NCBI GenBank assembly: GCA_016783145.1
Contig: JADHXD010000027.1
Coordinates: 1 to 41,083 of the forward strand
Reading direction: 5' to 3'
DNA from: Anaerolineae bacterium
GTDB lineage: Bacteria; Chloroflexota; Anaerolineae; JAFGEY01
Length of the DNA: 41,083 nt
Below the pieces are notes generated by a model. The model saw only the letters and a list, made by a program, of their open reading frames with translations. It was not told the DNA's origin and searched no databases. This document shows positions 22,691-31,696 of the stretch, piece by piece. Made by a program: the position numbers and the translations under genes. Position 1 is the first letter of the stretch, and each line of letters opens with the position of its first letter.

Positions 22691-23980
22691 ATGGCCAAAT
22701 TGATCATCGAAGGGGGATATCCACTCAGCGGCGTTGCTACGCCCAGCGGGAACAAGAACGCCGCCCTACCCCTGCTGGCAGCTTGTTTGCTGACCGACGA
22801 GCGCATCACTCTGCACAACCTGCCTCGGATCCGTGATGTGTGGACAATGATCGACATCCTCCAGGACATCGGGGTGGAAGTGGAGGAGCTGGCCCCGCAC
22901 AGCGTTGCCCTTTGCGCAAAAAACCTGAGGTCTACTTCACTGGATCCGCTCCTGTGCCAAGAGATCCGCGCCTCCATCCTGTTTGCGGGCCCGATGCTCG
23001 CTCGCCGTCACCAGATCAGACTGCCGCCGCCAGGTGGCGATGTCATCGGGAGGCGGCGTGTGGATGTCCACCTGCAGTCGTTCAAGGCCCTCGGCGCCGA
23101 GGTCGACCTGAACGGTGGGTACCAGATAACAACCAAAGGGCTGCGCGGCGCTTCGATCTTTTTGGATGAGGCCAGCGTGACTGGCACGGAAAACGCGATT
23201 ATGGCCGCCAGCATGGCCAAGGGCACTACCGTGATCCGCAACGCAGCAAGCGAACCTCACGTCCAAGAAGTGGGCCGCTTTCTCAATCGTATGGGCGCGC
23301 ACATTGAAGGAATCGGAACAAATGAGCTGACCATCCACGGCACGGACAAGCTGCACGGCGCAGAGTGGACCATTGGTCCCGATCACATCGAGGTGGGCAG
23401 CCTCATCGGCCTTGCCGCCGTCACCGGTGGAGAACTGTGTGTAAGAGACGCTGGCACGCCCAACTTGCACATGACACGCCTGATGCTGGAGCGGCTCGGC
23501 GTGCACATCGACATCCAGGGAAACGATGTGTGTGTGCCGGGAGGACAGGAACTGCGGATCATCTCCGACCTGGACGGAGCCATTCCCAAGATCGACGACG
23601 GTCCCTGGCCCCACTTCCCGGCAGATATGATGAGTATCGCCCTGGTCATTGCTACTCAGTCATCAGGAACCGTCCTGATCTGGGAAAAGATGTTCGAGAG
23701 CCGGCTGTTCTACGTGGACCGGCTGATCGGCATGGGAGCACGGATCGTCCTCTGCGACCCTTGCCGTGCCGTGGTGATCGGTCCCACCAAGTTGCGGGGC
23801 AGCCCGTTGTACAGCCCTGACATCCGAGCCGGGATGGCTCTACTGATCGCTGCGCTCTGTGCCAGGGGGCAGAGCTCCATCGACAACATCGAGCAGATCG
23901 ACCGCGGATATGAGCAGATCGAGTGCAAGTTGCTTGCCCTGGGCGCCCACGTAGAGAGGGTAGACGACGACTGTCTGTGA
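22691..23980 (+). CDS. murA: UDP-N-acetylglucosamine 1-carboxyvinyltransferase MurA, Asp-type active site
   Basis: 429 residues. MurA transfers enolpyruvate from PEP to UDP-GlcNAc, the first committed step of peptidoglycan synthesis. Seen: [16 protein letters not shown] (conserved Lys22), [13 protein letters not shown], the active loop [30 protein letters not shown] and [14 protein letters not shown]. The residue matching the catalytic Cys115 of E. coli is Asp117 here. Asp variants (for example in Mycobacterium) stay active but are not alkylated by fosfomycin. The ATG at 22691 has GAGGGGGG seven bases upstream; the open frame continues back over tsaE but only as noise. It faces the FemX-like genes only functionally, not in the same transcript. 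Confidence 0.96.
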   Translation: MAKLIIEGGYPLSGVATPSGNKNAALPLLAACLLTDERITLHNLPRIRDVWTMIDILQDIGVEVEELAPHSVALCAKNLRSTSLDPLLCQEIRASILFAGPMLARRHQIRLPPPGGDVIGRRRVDVHLQSFKALGAEVDLNGGYQITTKGLRGASIFLDEASVTGTENAIMAASMAKGTTVIRNAASEPHVQEVGRFLNRMGAHIEGIGTNELTIHGTDKLHGAEWTIGPDHIEVGSLIGLAAVTGGELCVRDAGTPNLHMTRLMLERLGVHIDIQGNDVCVPGGQELRIISDLDGAIPKIDDGPWPHFPADMMSIALVIATQSSGTVLIWEKMFESRLFYVDRLIGMGARIVLCDPCRAVVIGPTKLRGSPLYSPDIRAGMALLIAALCARGQSSIDNIEQIDRGYEQIECKLLALGAHVERVDDDCL

Positions 23981-24074
23981 CAACCGCCCGCGGCGAGTCG
24001 GCCCTGCCGCCGAGGCGCCCCCCGCAGAGCCGTGCACTGTTCGGGTATCCCTGACCAACGGGCAAATACCGCGA

Positions 24075-24116
24075 AAGGACCCGTTTCTGGCGCTGACGCG
24101 CGAGAAACGGGTCCTT
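24075..24116. terminator. Long hairpin between convergent murA and zinc-ribbon genes
   Basis: AAGGACCCGTTTCT and its exact complement AGAAACGGGTCCTT form a 14-pair stem around a GC-rich 14-base loop. It lies 94 bases after murA and 37 bases from the stop of the convergent gene. No T-run follows on either strand, so it would work as a bidirectional end signal or RNA-end protector. Confidence 0.6.
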
Positions 24117-24153
24117 GTGTGTACCGTGGGGCGAGACCTGACTGGATGACCGG

Positions 24154-24519
24154 CTATTCTTCCCTATCCCTGCGGAGCCACATCACCAGCAGTACGACCA
24201 AGCCCACGCCAAGGGCCAAGCCAACCAGGGCCAAGAGCAGTCTTTGGCGATCGGCCGAGGTCCGAGGCAGCGCCACGGAAGCGCTCACAAGTCCTCGCTC
24301 CTCAGCAGGGGGGACGTCCGGAAGTTCCTCACGAGCCACATCCCTGAAACGATCCCCTTCCTCAATGAGCATCACAGGAATGTCATCCCGGATGGGATAC
24401 TTGCGGGAGCAGTCCCGGCAGATCAACCAGTTTCCTGCCAAACCCAGCAGTCCCGCCTCAGGACCCTCCCGCACGCAGTTGGGACAGCGCAGAATGTCGA
24501 GCAGCTCTTGACTCACCAC
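24154..24519 (-). CDS. Trm112-like zinc-ribbon protein with C-terminal membrane helix
   Basis: 121 residues. The first 55 match the Trm112/YcaR family: ELLDILRCPNC, a second CRDC pair and a YPIRDDIPVML end. The two Cys pairs probably hold zinc. Unlike the free YcaR type, this protein continues with an acidic linker and one membrane helix (about 93-114) with an RRDREE tail, so the zinc ribbon is tethered to the membrane. Two consecutive GTG codons (24519 and 24516) can start it, the second at the better distance from GAGGAGG. It follows the Ca2+ ATPase gene on the same strand by 25 bases. Confidence 0.8.
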   Translation of the reverse strand: MVSQELLDILRCPNCVREGPEAGLLGLAGNWLICRDCSRKYPIRDDIPVMLIEEGDRFRDVAREELPDVPPAEERGLVSASVALPRTSADRQRLLLALVGLALGVGLVVLLVMWLRRDREE

Positions 24520-24544
24520 CTTACCCTCCTCATCAGGGTGAAGC

Positions 24545-27400
24545 CTATACAGCGACCTGGGCCTGCCTCTGGCGCTGTGCCTGTCGCAGCAGAATCGCCT
24601 TGTGGATCTCGGCGGTCACTGCCGGCACCAGCATCAGTGGGAACACCACCAGCCAGTCGTTCAGGCTTAGGGGCAGATTCCCAAAGATGGTTGTATTCAA
24701 CCCGGGAACGTAGACCGTCGCCAGCAGCACAAGCAGCGACAGCAGGACGGCCCACTGCATCCACTTGTTGCTGAAAAGGCCGACCGCGAACACTGGATAC
24801 CGCTCCGACCGCGCCGTATACGCCCGGAACAGCTCGGAGGCCGAAAGGGTGACAAAGGCCATCGTCTGCGCGTGCCGGATATCCTCGAACCGAGCCATCC
24901 CGATGTAGAACGCAGCCAGCACGGCCCCTGCAATGGCAATCATCTGCACGACCGTCCCCCAGACCATCTCTCCATTGATGATCGGCTCGTTGACCGGACG
25001 GGGCTCAAGATCCATGATGTCCGGATCGCCTTTCTCCATTCCCAGCGCCAGAGCTGGCGCTCCGTCCGTGACCAGATTGAGGACCAGCAACTGGAGGGCA
25101 GTCAGAGGCAATGGCCAGTTGGCGATCATCGCCACAAAGAGGATCATGATCTCGCCCATGTTGCAGGAAAGGAGATAGTAGACGAACTTGCGGATGTTGG
25201 AAAAGATGACCCGTCCCTCCTCCACCGCTGAGACAATGGAGGCATAGTTGTCATCCATAAGCACCATATCGGCCGTTTCCTTGGATACGTCTGTTCCGGT
25301 GATGCCCATCGCCACACCGATGCTGGCTCGCTTGAGGGCCGGTGCATCGTTGACCCCATCTCCTGTCATAGCCACGATGTGCCCTCGCCGCTTGTGGGCA
25401 TCCACAATGCGCACCTTGTGCTCAGGAGAGACACGCGCATAGACAACCACGTCATCCACCATCTCGGCCAGTTCCTCATCGGAGACCTGGTCCAGATCTC
25501 TCCCCGAGAGGACGTGTCCCTCGATCGCGTCGTCCCTGCGCAGCAGCTCCAGTTCCTTGGCGATCGCCACGGCCGTGTCCTGATAGTCTCCCGTGACCAT
25601 CGCCGTTTTGATCCCTGCGTGCTTGGCCTTGGCGATGGCAGCACGCACCTCAGGCCTGGCGGGGTCGATCATACCTGCCAGGCCAATAAAGATCAGGTCT
25701 CGCTCGATGAGCTCTGGGGTCGGCTTGTCCGGCAGCTCATCCAGCGGGCGATAGGCAGCGCCCAGCACTCGGAGCGCGTTTGAGGCCAGTTCGTGATTGA
25801 CCTCCAGAACACGTGCTCGCCGCTCTGCGGTCATCGGATAGACCTGCCCGTCCACATAGATCTGGTGGCAGAGCTCAACCATGAGATCGGGCGCACCTTT
25901 GACATAGGCTTCGTGTGAGCCATCTTCCATCCGATGGATCGTCGTCATCCGCTTGCGCCCCGAATCGAAAGGCACTTCATCCACCCTGGGATACCGAGCC
26001 TCCATCTCTGCCTTCCACATCCCCGCCTTGCCCGCCAGAACCACCAGTGCGCCCTCGGTCGGATCGCCGATCATCTGCCACGCTTCTTCTTGATCGCCGC
26101 TGTTCTCATCCGTGCGCTCGATCCGGGCATCATTGCACAGCAACGACACCAAGCCCAGCTTGGCCAATCCACGGTAAGCATCTGGCGTGACGCTGTTTCC
26201 GTTCTCACTGAACTCGCCCGCGGGAGTATAGCCGCGACCGCTGACCTGCATCAGCGTATCGTCCGCATACGCCGCGGTCACGGTCATCTGGTTCTGGGTG
26301 AGCGTTCCTGTCTTGTCGGAGCAAATGGCAGTGGCCGAGCCGAGCGTCTCTACCGCGGGCAGCCGGCGGATCAGCACGTTTCGGCGAACCATCTCCTGCA
26401 TGCCCAGAGCCAGGCAGATGGTCACCACAGCGGGCAGCCCCTCCGGTACCGCCGCAATCGCCAGGCTGACGGCAATCATGAACATCTCGATCAAGGTCTC
26501 TACCGAAGCCGCAAGGTATTCGCGCGGACCCGCCGAAAAGATCAAGGACAGATCCGTATCGCGCACGATGCCAATGAGGCCCACAAAGCCGCACACGACC
26601 AACGCCGCGATGCCCAGCCACTTGCCTAGCTGCTCGAGTTTGATCTGCAGGGGCGTGAGATCCTCTCCGGCCTCCTGGATCATCTCGGCGATCTTGCCGA
26701 TCTCGGTTTTCATCCCAGTGGCGACCACGATCCCCCGTCCGCGTCCGTAGGTGACGATGGTGCTCATATATCCGCAGTTCCGGCGATCTCCCAGGCCGGC
26801 GTCCTCGACCACGGTCTGGGAGGCGAACTTTTCCACTGGCACGGATTCGCCGGTCAGTGACGCCTCCTCGATGCGCAGATTAAAGCTCTCGACGAGACGC
26901 ACATCGGAAGGCACATAGTTACCGGTCTCCAGGATCACCAGGTCGCCTGGAACCAGATCGGCGGCGGAGATGGTCTCTTGGCGCCCGTCGCGAATCACCG
27001 TCGCGTTCGGCGCCGACATCTCCTTCAAGGCCGCCAGCGCTTGCTCGGCCCGCCCCTCCTGCACCAACCCCAGAATCGCGTTGAGGACCACGATGGCCAT
27101 GATCGCGCTGGCATCGATGAACTCGGTCATCTCACCGGTTTTGTTGAATTGGCTCCAGCCAATGACTGCCGAGATGATGGCCGAGGCGATCAGGATCAGC
27201 ACCAGGAACTGATTGAGCTGATCCCACAGACGTGAGAGAAAGCTCGGACGAGCCTGCTCGGTCAGAGCGTTCGGACCAACCCGTGCCAGCCTCTCCGCAG
27301 CGTCGGCAGCCGCGAGACCTTTCCGCAGATCGACGTGCAGCTTGCTTGCCGTTTCGTCAATGGACAGCGTATGCCATTTGTGAGTTTCGTTTGCTTCCAT
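24545..27400 (-). CDS. SERCA/PMCA-type (P2) calcium-transporting P-type ATPase
   Basis: 951 residues, full length for the class. Phosphorylated Asp362 in [15 protein letters not shown] in the actuator domain, KGAPD in the nucleotide domain, and [11 protein letters not shown]. Residues matching the two calcium sites of SERCA are present: PEGLP in helix M4, CNMGE in M5, [13 protein letters not shown] in M6 and SASELFRAY in M8. It should export Ca2+ (Mn2+ is an alternative) from the cytoplasm, driven by ATP. Start ATG at 27400. It has its own promoter at 27492 but lies in line with the DUF211 and VIT1-like genes, so it may also be read from their promoter. Confidence 0.95.
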   Translation of the reverse strand: MEANETHKWHTLSIDETASKLHVDLRKGLAAADAAERLARVGPNALTEQARPSFLSRLWDQLNQFLVLILIASAIISAVIGWSQFNKTGEMTEFIDASAIMAIVVLNAILGLVQEGRAEQALAALKEMSAPNATVIRDGRQETISAADLVPGDLVILETGNYVPSDVRLVESFNLRIEEASLTGESVPVEKFASQTVVEDAGLGDRRNCGYMSTIVTYGRGRGIVVATGMKTEIGKIAEMIQEAGEDLTPLQIKLEQLGKWLGIAALVVCGFVGLIGIVRDTDLSLIFSAGPREYLAASVETLIEMFMIAVSLAIAAVPEGLPAVVTICLALGMQEMVRRNVLIRRLPAVETLGSATAICSDKTGTLTQNQMTVTAAYADDTLMQVSGRGYTPAGEFSENGNSVTPDAYRGLAKLGLVSLLCNDARIERTDENSGDQEEAWQMIGDPTEGALVVLAGKAGMWKAEMEARYPRVDEVPFDSGRKRMTTIHRMEDGSHEAYVKGAPDLMVELCHQIYVDGQVYPMTAERRARVLEVNHELASNALRVLGAAYRPLDELPDKPTPELIERDLIFIGLAGMIDPARPEVRAAIAKAKHAGIKTAMVTGDYQDTAVAIAKELELLRRDDAIEGHVLSGRDLDQVSDEELAEMVDDVVVYARVSPEHKVRIVDAHKRRGHIVAMTGDGVNDAPALKRASIGVAMGITGTDVSKETADMVLMDDNYASIVSAVEEGRVIFSNIRKFVYYLLSCNMGEIMILFVAMIANWPLPLTALQLLVLNLVTDGAPALALGMEKGDPDIMDLEPRPVNEPIINGEMVWGTVVQMIAIAGAVLAAFYIGMARFEDIRHAQTMAFVTLSASELFRAYTARSERYPVFAVGLFSNKWMQWAVLLSLLVLLATVYVPGLNTTIFGNLPLSLNDWLVVFPLMLVPAVTAEIHKAILLRQAQRQRQAQVAV

Positions 27401-27491
27401 ACCGCGCTATCCCCTTCGCGCTCAAGCATCAAGAACACAGATCAGGATCTTGCCACAAGATGGGCCGATGCCAATACCTCATAGGAATGGG

Positions 27492-27519
27492 ATTATACCA
27501 CAAGCTACACCCAGTGCAA
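27492..27519 (-). promoter_or_regulatory. Promoter of the calcium ATPase gene
   Basis: On the minus strand TTGCAC (27519-27514), a 16-base spacer and a perfect TATAAT (27497-27492), located right after the stop of the VIT1-like gene. The leader is about 85 bases. Confidence 0.6.
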
Positions 27520-27521
27520 CC

Positions 27522-28109
27522 CTACTCGAGCAGGTAGCTCAGCGCGATCGAAACTGCGCCAGCGATAACCGTCTTGAGGCCCGATACGATCAGGTTCTCT
27601 TTCGAGATGTGCCCCAGAAAAAGGCCGAGCCCAAAGAGCGTCATCAAGGCCATTCCGATCGACGCATAGTACCCCCACTCAATGGAAGGAAGCATCTGGA
27701 TCACAAAGAAGGGCAGCAGGACCAGGAGCGAAGCGAGAAAAGGTGACAGTCCATCGACAACGGCAACGACGACTGCTGCCATCCGAGACGCCTTCCCGAT
27801 CTTGGTATCCTGGAGATCGACCAACGTCTGCTTTTCCAGTTCGTCGATCTCGCGACGGCGCTCCGCAGACTCGGTGAGATAAGAGCCCCACAAGCCCGAG
27901 ATCCCCATTGCCAGAGAGGTGGACAATCCGGTGACCACGATCACTCGCGGCTCACGGACTCTGGCCATATAGTTGCCCATCAACACGCCAATCATCGTCA
28001 GCACACCGTCAAAGGCGTTCATGGCAAAGTACCGGCGCGCCATTTCGCCCACATCGGCGATCTCGCTGTACTCTAGCCATTTCCGGAACTGCATACGCAG
28101 CGGGGTCAT
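27522..28109 (-). CDS. VIT1/CCC1-like membrane protein (TIGR00267 type)
   Basis: 195 residues resembling the VIT1/CCC1 iron/manganese transporter family in its TIGR00267 branch: FAMNAFDGVLTMIGVLMG in the first helix, LSTSLAMGISGLWGSYLTE in the second, a charged loop (ERRREIDELEKQTL) and three further helices. Five membrane segments in all. The transported ion is not known for this branch; Fe2+ or Mn2+ are the family substrates. It starts 16 bases after the DUF211 gene, in one operon with it. Confidence 0.8.
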   Translation of the reverse strand: MTPLRMQFRKWLEYSEIADVGEMARRYFAMNAFDGVLTMIGVLMGNYMARVREPRVIVVTGLSTSLAMGISGLWGSYLTESAERRREIDELEKQTLVDLQDTKIGKASRMAAVVVAVVDGLSPFLASLLVLLPFFVIQMLPSIEWGYYASIGMALMTLFGLGLFLGHISKENLIVSGLKTVIAGAVSIALSYLLE

Positions 28110-28125
28110 ACTGATCTACCTTATT

Positions 28126-28425
28126 CTATCCCTGGTAAGGATCTTGGGGTGTGCTGGCATCATCTATGATGATCTTGCCAGCCACCACCTCATCTATCGA
28201 GTGAATCGCACCGCCGTTGTCGGCGATAATCGAGCTGATCGCATCAAAGCCAAGGTTACTGCCCTCGATCGTGATTTTGGCGTTCTCTACCTTGCGGTCC
28301 ATCTCGTAGATGCTGATATTGACCGCCTCCACTCCGGGCAGCTCGCTCAAGAGCTGCGCCAGCTCGATAATCGTCGGGTCATGTGGCTTCAGTGTATCTA
28401 GCACCAGCCGCCGAATCCGTCCCAT
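28126..28425 (-). CDS. DUF211-family protein
   Basis: 99 residues, matching DUF211 over its whole length: MGRIRRLVLDTLKPHDP, LSELPGVEAVNISIYEMD, ITIEGSNLGFDAI and GGAIHSIDEVVAGK. The family is small, ferredoxin-like in fold and mostly known from archaea; its function is unknown. The ATG at 28425 is fixed by AGAAGG five bases upstream. It is the first gene of an operon with a VIT1-like protein and a calcium ATPase further on, which suggests a role in metal homeostasis. A terminator lies directly upstream of its ribosome binding site. Confidence 0.9.
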   Translation of the reverse strand: MGRIRRLVLDTLKPHDPTIIELAQLLSELPGVEAVNISIYEMDRKVENAKITIEGSNLGFDAISSIIADNGGAIHSIDEVVAGKIIIDDASTPQDPYQG

Positions 28426-28592
28426 GTTGTCCTTCTCCTCTCCAACAAAAAACAGCAAAAGTAGCAGCGTCCATCCCGTCGGGATCGGCACCGCTACCTT
28501 TGCTGCATTACTACACTCACGTAATGACTACTATCAGGGCCAGGGTCCGAGTCTTGCTCGCTCATTACCTTCGTTTCAAGAATCGCCAATCT
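28426..28592 (-). promoter_or_regulatory. Attenuator-like leader of the DUF211 operon (riboswitch candidate)
   Basis: About 165 bases between the predicted transcription start and the DUF211 ATG. On the minus strand segment 1 GTAATGA (28568-28562) can pair with segment 2 TCATTAC (28527-28521), enclosing a small CGAG-CAAGA-CTCG hairpin and a CCCTGGCCC stretch. Segment 2 can instead pair with segment 3 GTAATG (28511-28506), which directly abuts the terminator stem. The two pairings exclude each other. No match to a riboswitch class known to me was found; the motifs of yybP-ykoY (Mn2+), NiCo, fluoride and T-box leaders are not evident. Confidence 0.6.
28447..28505 (-). terminator. Intrinsic terminator inside the DUF211 leader
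   Basis: On the minus strand CAGCAAAG pairs with TTTTGCTG, then GTAGC with GCTAC and further inner pairs up to ATCCC-GAC-GGGAT; two mismatches interrupt the stem. TTTTTT follows directly. The terminator ends about seven bases before the ribosome binding site of DUF211, so transcription must read through it for the operon to be expressed. Confidence 0.8.
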
Positions 28593-28598
28593 ACTCAT

Positions 28599-28627
28599 AC
28601 TATACCAGCATTGCCCAAACTTGTCAA
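28599..28627 (-). promoter_or_regulatory. Promoter of the DUF211/VIT1-like operon
   Basis: On the minus strand a perfect TTGACA (28627-28622), a 17-base spacer and TATAGT (28604-28599). The region 28628-28820 between this and the next promoter shows no gene. Confidence 0.8.
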
Positions 28628-28821
28628 ACCCTACCAGCAAGCTCGCTTCGCTCGCGCAGACAGGGGCGCGTTCGTAATCGGGAGACAGAGCAGACCCCCG
28701 GCCCGTGGAATCCGTCTGGACCTCAATACTCTTCATATATTTAGGGCATCAATCGATATCAAGGCATCGGGCACCTCTGGCCCTCCCCAGACGGCACAAA
28801 CACGCGCCAGGTGACCCCTGT

Positions 28822-28850
28822 TTGACAGGGATACTGCTCCGATGTATACT
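28822..28850 (+). promoter_or_regulatory. Promoter of the Gfo/Idh/MocA oxidoreductase gene
   Basis: A perfect TTGACA (28822-28827), a 17-base spacer and TATACT (28845-28850). Transcription should start near 28857, 50 bases before the ATG. Confidence 0.8.
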
Positions 28851-28906
28851 CGGCCGTGATTTTGAGTTAGAGCGCGACACACACTTCCAGGGGAGGCAAT
28901 GCGGGT

Positions 28907-30040
28907 ATGGACGTCGTACGATTCGGAATCATAGGTGTTGGAGGAATGGGCAACGGGCATGCGCGCAATATGCCCCGAATCACCGAGGCCAGGCTGACCG
29001 CGGTGTGCGACACTTCCCCAGCGGCTCTTGAGGCGGCAAGGGACGCCTACGAGGTGCCCGACTTTGATACGCACATAGAACTCCTCGACAGTGGACTGGT
29101 GGACGCAGTCCTCATTGCCACGCCGCACTACTTTCACCCGCCTATCGCCTTCGACGCGATGCGCAGGGGGATCCACGTGATCAGCGAAAAGCCGATGGCG
29201 GTCACCGTGTCTGGGGCCGACGCGATGATCGAGGCGGCGCGAGAGACGGGCGTCGTATTTGCAGTGATGTTTCAGCAGAGAGCCAAGCCGATCCATCAGG
29301 CAGCCAAGAGACTGGTCGATGAGGGACGGTTGGGTCCGATCTACCGCACGTCGCTGGTCGATGCACACTTTCGCAGCCAGGCATACTATGACTCCGCAAG
29401 CTGGCGAGCGACGTGGAAGGGGGAGGGTGGCGGAGTGCTGCTCAACCAAGCGCCGCACGGCATGGACATCTTTACCTGGCTGGGTGGTACGCCCTCACGA
29501 GTGAATGCCCACGTATCTACTTTCCAGCACCACATCGAGGTAGAGGACGAAGCCGCTGCTCTGCTCGAGTACCCGAACGGGGCAATCGGCTATATCCTGG
29601 AAACGGTGAACGAAGTCCCGACGGGGATGCGCCTTGAGCTCTGTGGAGAGAAGGGCAAGCTGCTCTTGGACGACCAGGGATTGCGCTTCTGGGAGGTCAA
29701 AGAGGGCGTGCGCGCCTTTTCCGACTGCACCGACCAGATGTGGGGCCGGCCTGAGGTGATACCGATCGAGATACCGGTCGAATCCCGTAGGACCGGTCAC
29801 GCGGATATCGTGCGCAACGTGGCCCGGGCGATCCTGTATGGCGACCCGTTGATCTCTCCCGGCAGCGAAGCACTGTCCAGCCTGGAACTAGCGGATGCGA
29901 TGCTGCTCTCGGGACACAGAGCCAAGCCGGTGGACATTCCGCTGGACCGCGGCGAGTATGACGCGTTCATCGCCGAGATGCAGGCCAAGTCCAAGGACAA
30001 GGTCGTCGAGGACAAGCGGATCACAGACCCCAACCACTGA
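28907..30040 (+). CDS. Gfo/Idh/MocA-family NAD(P)-dependent oxidoreductase
   Basis: 377 residues. The N-terminal Rossmann fold shows GIIGVGGMGNGHARN, and the family lysine is in ISEKPMAVT. The substrate domain carries GGGVLLNQAPHGMDIFTWLGG, where the His in PHGMD is the usual catalytic or ligand position. Members oxidise or reduce sugars, inositols and related polyols. The substrate is not predictable. It is a single-gene transcript with its own promoter and a long perfect hairpin 10 bases after the stop. Confidence 0.92.
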   Translation: MDVVRFGIIGVGGMGNGHARNMPRITEARLTAVCDTSPAALEAARDAYEVPDFDTHIELLDSGLVDAVLIATPHYFHPPIAFDAMRRGIHVISEKPMAVTVSGADAMIEAARETGVVFAVMFQQRAKPIHQAAKRLVDEGRLGPIYRTSLVDAHFRSQAYYDSASWRATWKGEGGGVLLNQAPHGMDIFTWLGGTPSRVNAHVSTFQHHIEVEDEAAALLEYPNGAIGYILETVNEVPTGMRLELCGEKGKLLLDDQGLRFWEVKEGVRAFSDCTDQMWGRPEVIPIEIPVESRRTGHADIVRNVARAILYGDPLISPGSEALSSLELADAMLLSGHRAKPVDIPLDRGEYDAFIAEMQAKSKDKVVEDKRITDPNH

Positions 30041-30050
30041 GATACGTTGA

Positions 30051-30083
30051 GGACTGTGGAGGCACTGCGTGCCTCCACAGTCC
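30051..30083. terminator. Perfect 14-pair hairpin between convergent genes
   Basis: GGACTGTGGAGGCA and TGCCTCCACAGTCC are exact complements with a five-base loop, located between the oxidoreductase stop and the stop of the convergent MuiA-like gene. No T-run follows. By position it ends both transcripts. Confidence 0.7.
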
Positions 30084-30088
30084 CTCTC

Positions 30089-31696
30089 CTAGTCCTCGGG
30101 CAGCCCCACAAGCGTTTGGTTCCGTGGTGCAGAAACCGTGAACTCGAAGCGCAGGGTCCGGCTCTCTTGCGGCTGGAGTCCCAGCTCCCACGTCAATTCG
30201 CCCTGCTCGCTCTGTCCAGTGGGGGGCGGGTCGATCTCTTCCGCTTTGACTCTGATGTCCTCGTGTCCGGCAACAGGCAACTGGTCGCCCACAACGACCT
30301 TGGCCGGACGAGGCAGCAGGTTCTTCACCTCAGTCTCGTAAGCATAGCGGATCAAGCGGCGATCACCGATGAACTGCTTGGCCACTTCCTTGAGCACGAG
30401 CTTGCGCACTGCGGTGATCCGGTCGTCGATGCCCAGTGTGGTTTCAAATTCCTCCTGAGGAGCGACCAGGGGAAGCGTCGCACGGCCCACGAATTCCCCG
30501 CCATGGAATAGAGATACCGCTCCGGGCAAGAGCGTTACCTGGGAGTCGTTGACCACCTTGGCCCGGCGGTACACCTCATCGATCAGCTTGGGAACCGTCA
30601 GGTAATCCAGCTCTGGCCTGAACTCAAGCACTCGGACTGCCGTCTCGTGCGGCGTGTTATCAGCCGGGATCTCTGCTTTGCGCGGGATGTGATAAGCCAC
30701 AGCAGCCCCACTGACATCCACCTCAGCCTGCAGTGGCTCGGCAGCCATGAACATGTCCTCCCCGCCCAGAGCCTCCTCCATCTCTGCGCCCTCGTCAAGG
30801 GCTGCTTTCGTGGCCCCTGCGGGAGCCCGCCTCAACCTGTCCCTGCCACCTCTGCGGGTCGCGAGCGGCTCGTAGACCTGGATGTACCAGGGTGACAGCT
30901 TGGGCAGCTCTGCCGAAACCGCCGGACGCGCCGTCGAGAGGGTCAGATCGACGTTGGGCCAATCTTCCCCAGTGGACTGCTGCACCTGACCCAGGTATGT
31001 GAGCTCCACCCGGGGTTCCCCTACCCCTTCGATCAGCCGCAGATCGTATTGAGGTCGCCAGTGCGCGCCACCTATCGTGGTGTACTCGAGCTCTAGCGCG
31101 AACTGACCATCCGTCAGAACCTCCAGGCCGATGGTCGCCGTATACCGCTCCCGAGGGCTTGCGCCCGCGAGGCGTTTCAGCTCCATCTCGAGCACCTTGA
31201 TCTCGGCTGCGAGCTCTCGACGCCGCACAGCGATCTCGCGCTTCCGGCCGCTGAACTGGGCGTGTTGCGCGCCGACAAAAGAGAGGAGCGCGTCACCATC
31301 CGCCACTTTGGCCCGTCCGAGGCCGATCCCGCGGGCCAGGTTCTCGCCAGCGTGTTCGCTGATGCCGGTGAGCATGCCCAACTGGCTGTCCAGCAGCGTC
31401 GCCTCGTCCTGCAGGACCTGATCGCCGTCCAGTTTCTCCTGGAGCCGGCGCTTCAGGTCCGCGGCTGGCACAGACGGGGTCTCCGTGAAGAAGGTGCGGC
31501 GCACATCCACGCCGAGCAGCCGCACCCGCGCTGTGCCCTCTCCGCTGGCCCGCACCGAATCCGGATCGAGAAGCAGTGTCAGGTCCTGAACCGTCAGTTC
31601 GTGCGTCCCCACTTCCAGCTCCACAGTGTTCCGCCGGGTGACACGAGCTCGGTCCTGGTACACCGTGACCGCGATAATCGGAAAGTCAATATCCAT
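30089..31696 (-). CDS. MuiA-like protein (DUF4139/DUF4140)
   Basis: 535 residues matching the 'mucoidy inhibitor MuiA' family: an N-terminal beta domain (PIIAVTVYQDRARVTRR, with VGTHELTVQDLTLLLDPDSVRASG), a coiled-coil middle (about 85-180), and a large C-terminal DUF4139 domain starting at YTTIGGAHWRPQYDLRL and LTYLGQVQQSTGEDWPNVDLTLSTA. No signal peptide is visible, so it appears cytoplasmic. The biochemical role is unknown. It overlaps the M14 carboxypeptidase gene by 11 bases, so the two are translated together. Confidence 0.85.
   Translation of the reverse strand: MDIDFPIIAVTVYQDRARVTRRNTVELEVGTHELTVQDLTLLLDPDSVRASGEGTARVRLLGVDVRRTFFTETPSVPAADLKRRLQEKLDGDQVLQDEATLLDSQLGMLTGISEHAGENLARGIGLGRAKVADGDALLSFVGAQHAQFSGRKREIAVRRRELAAEIKVLEMELKRLAGASPRERYTATIGLEVLTDGQFALELEYTTIGGAHWRPQYDLRLIEGVGEPRVELTYLGQVQQSTGEDWPNVDLTLSTARPAVSAELPKLSPWYIQVYEPLATRRGGRDRLRRAPAGATKAALDEGAEMEEALGGEDMFMAAEPLQAEVDVSGAAVAYHIPRKAEIPADNTPHETAVRVLEFRPELDYLTVPKLIDEVYRRAKVVNDSQVTLLPGAVSLFHGGEFVGRATLPLVAPQEEFETTLGIDDRITAVRKLVLKEVAKQFIGDRRLIRYAYETEVKNLLPRPAKVVVGDQLPVAGHEDIRVKAEEIDPPPTGQSEQGELTWELGLQPQESRTLRFEFTVSAPRNQTLVGLPED

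Noticed and set aside
28440-28592. T-box, Mn2+ (yybP-ykoY), NiCo or fluoride riboswitch in the DUF211 leader
   Set aside because: The conserved cores of these classes were looked for by eye and not found; the leader is therefore left unassigned.
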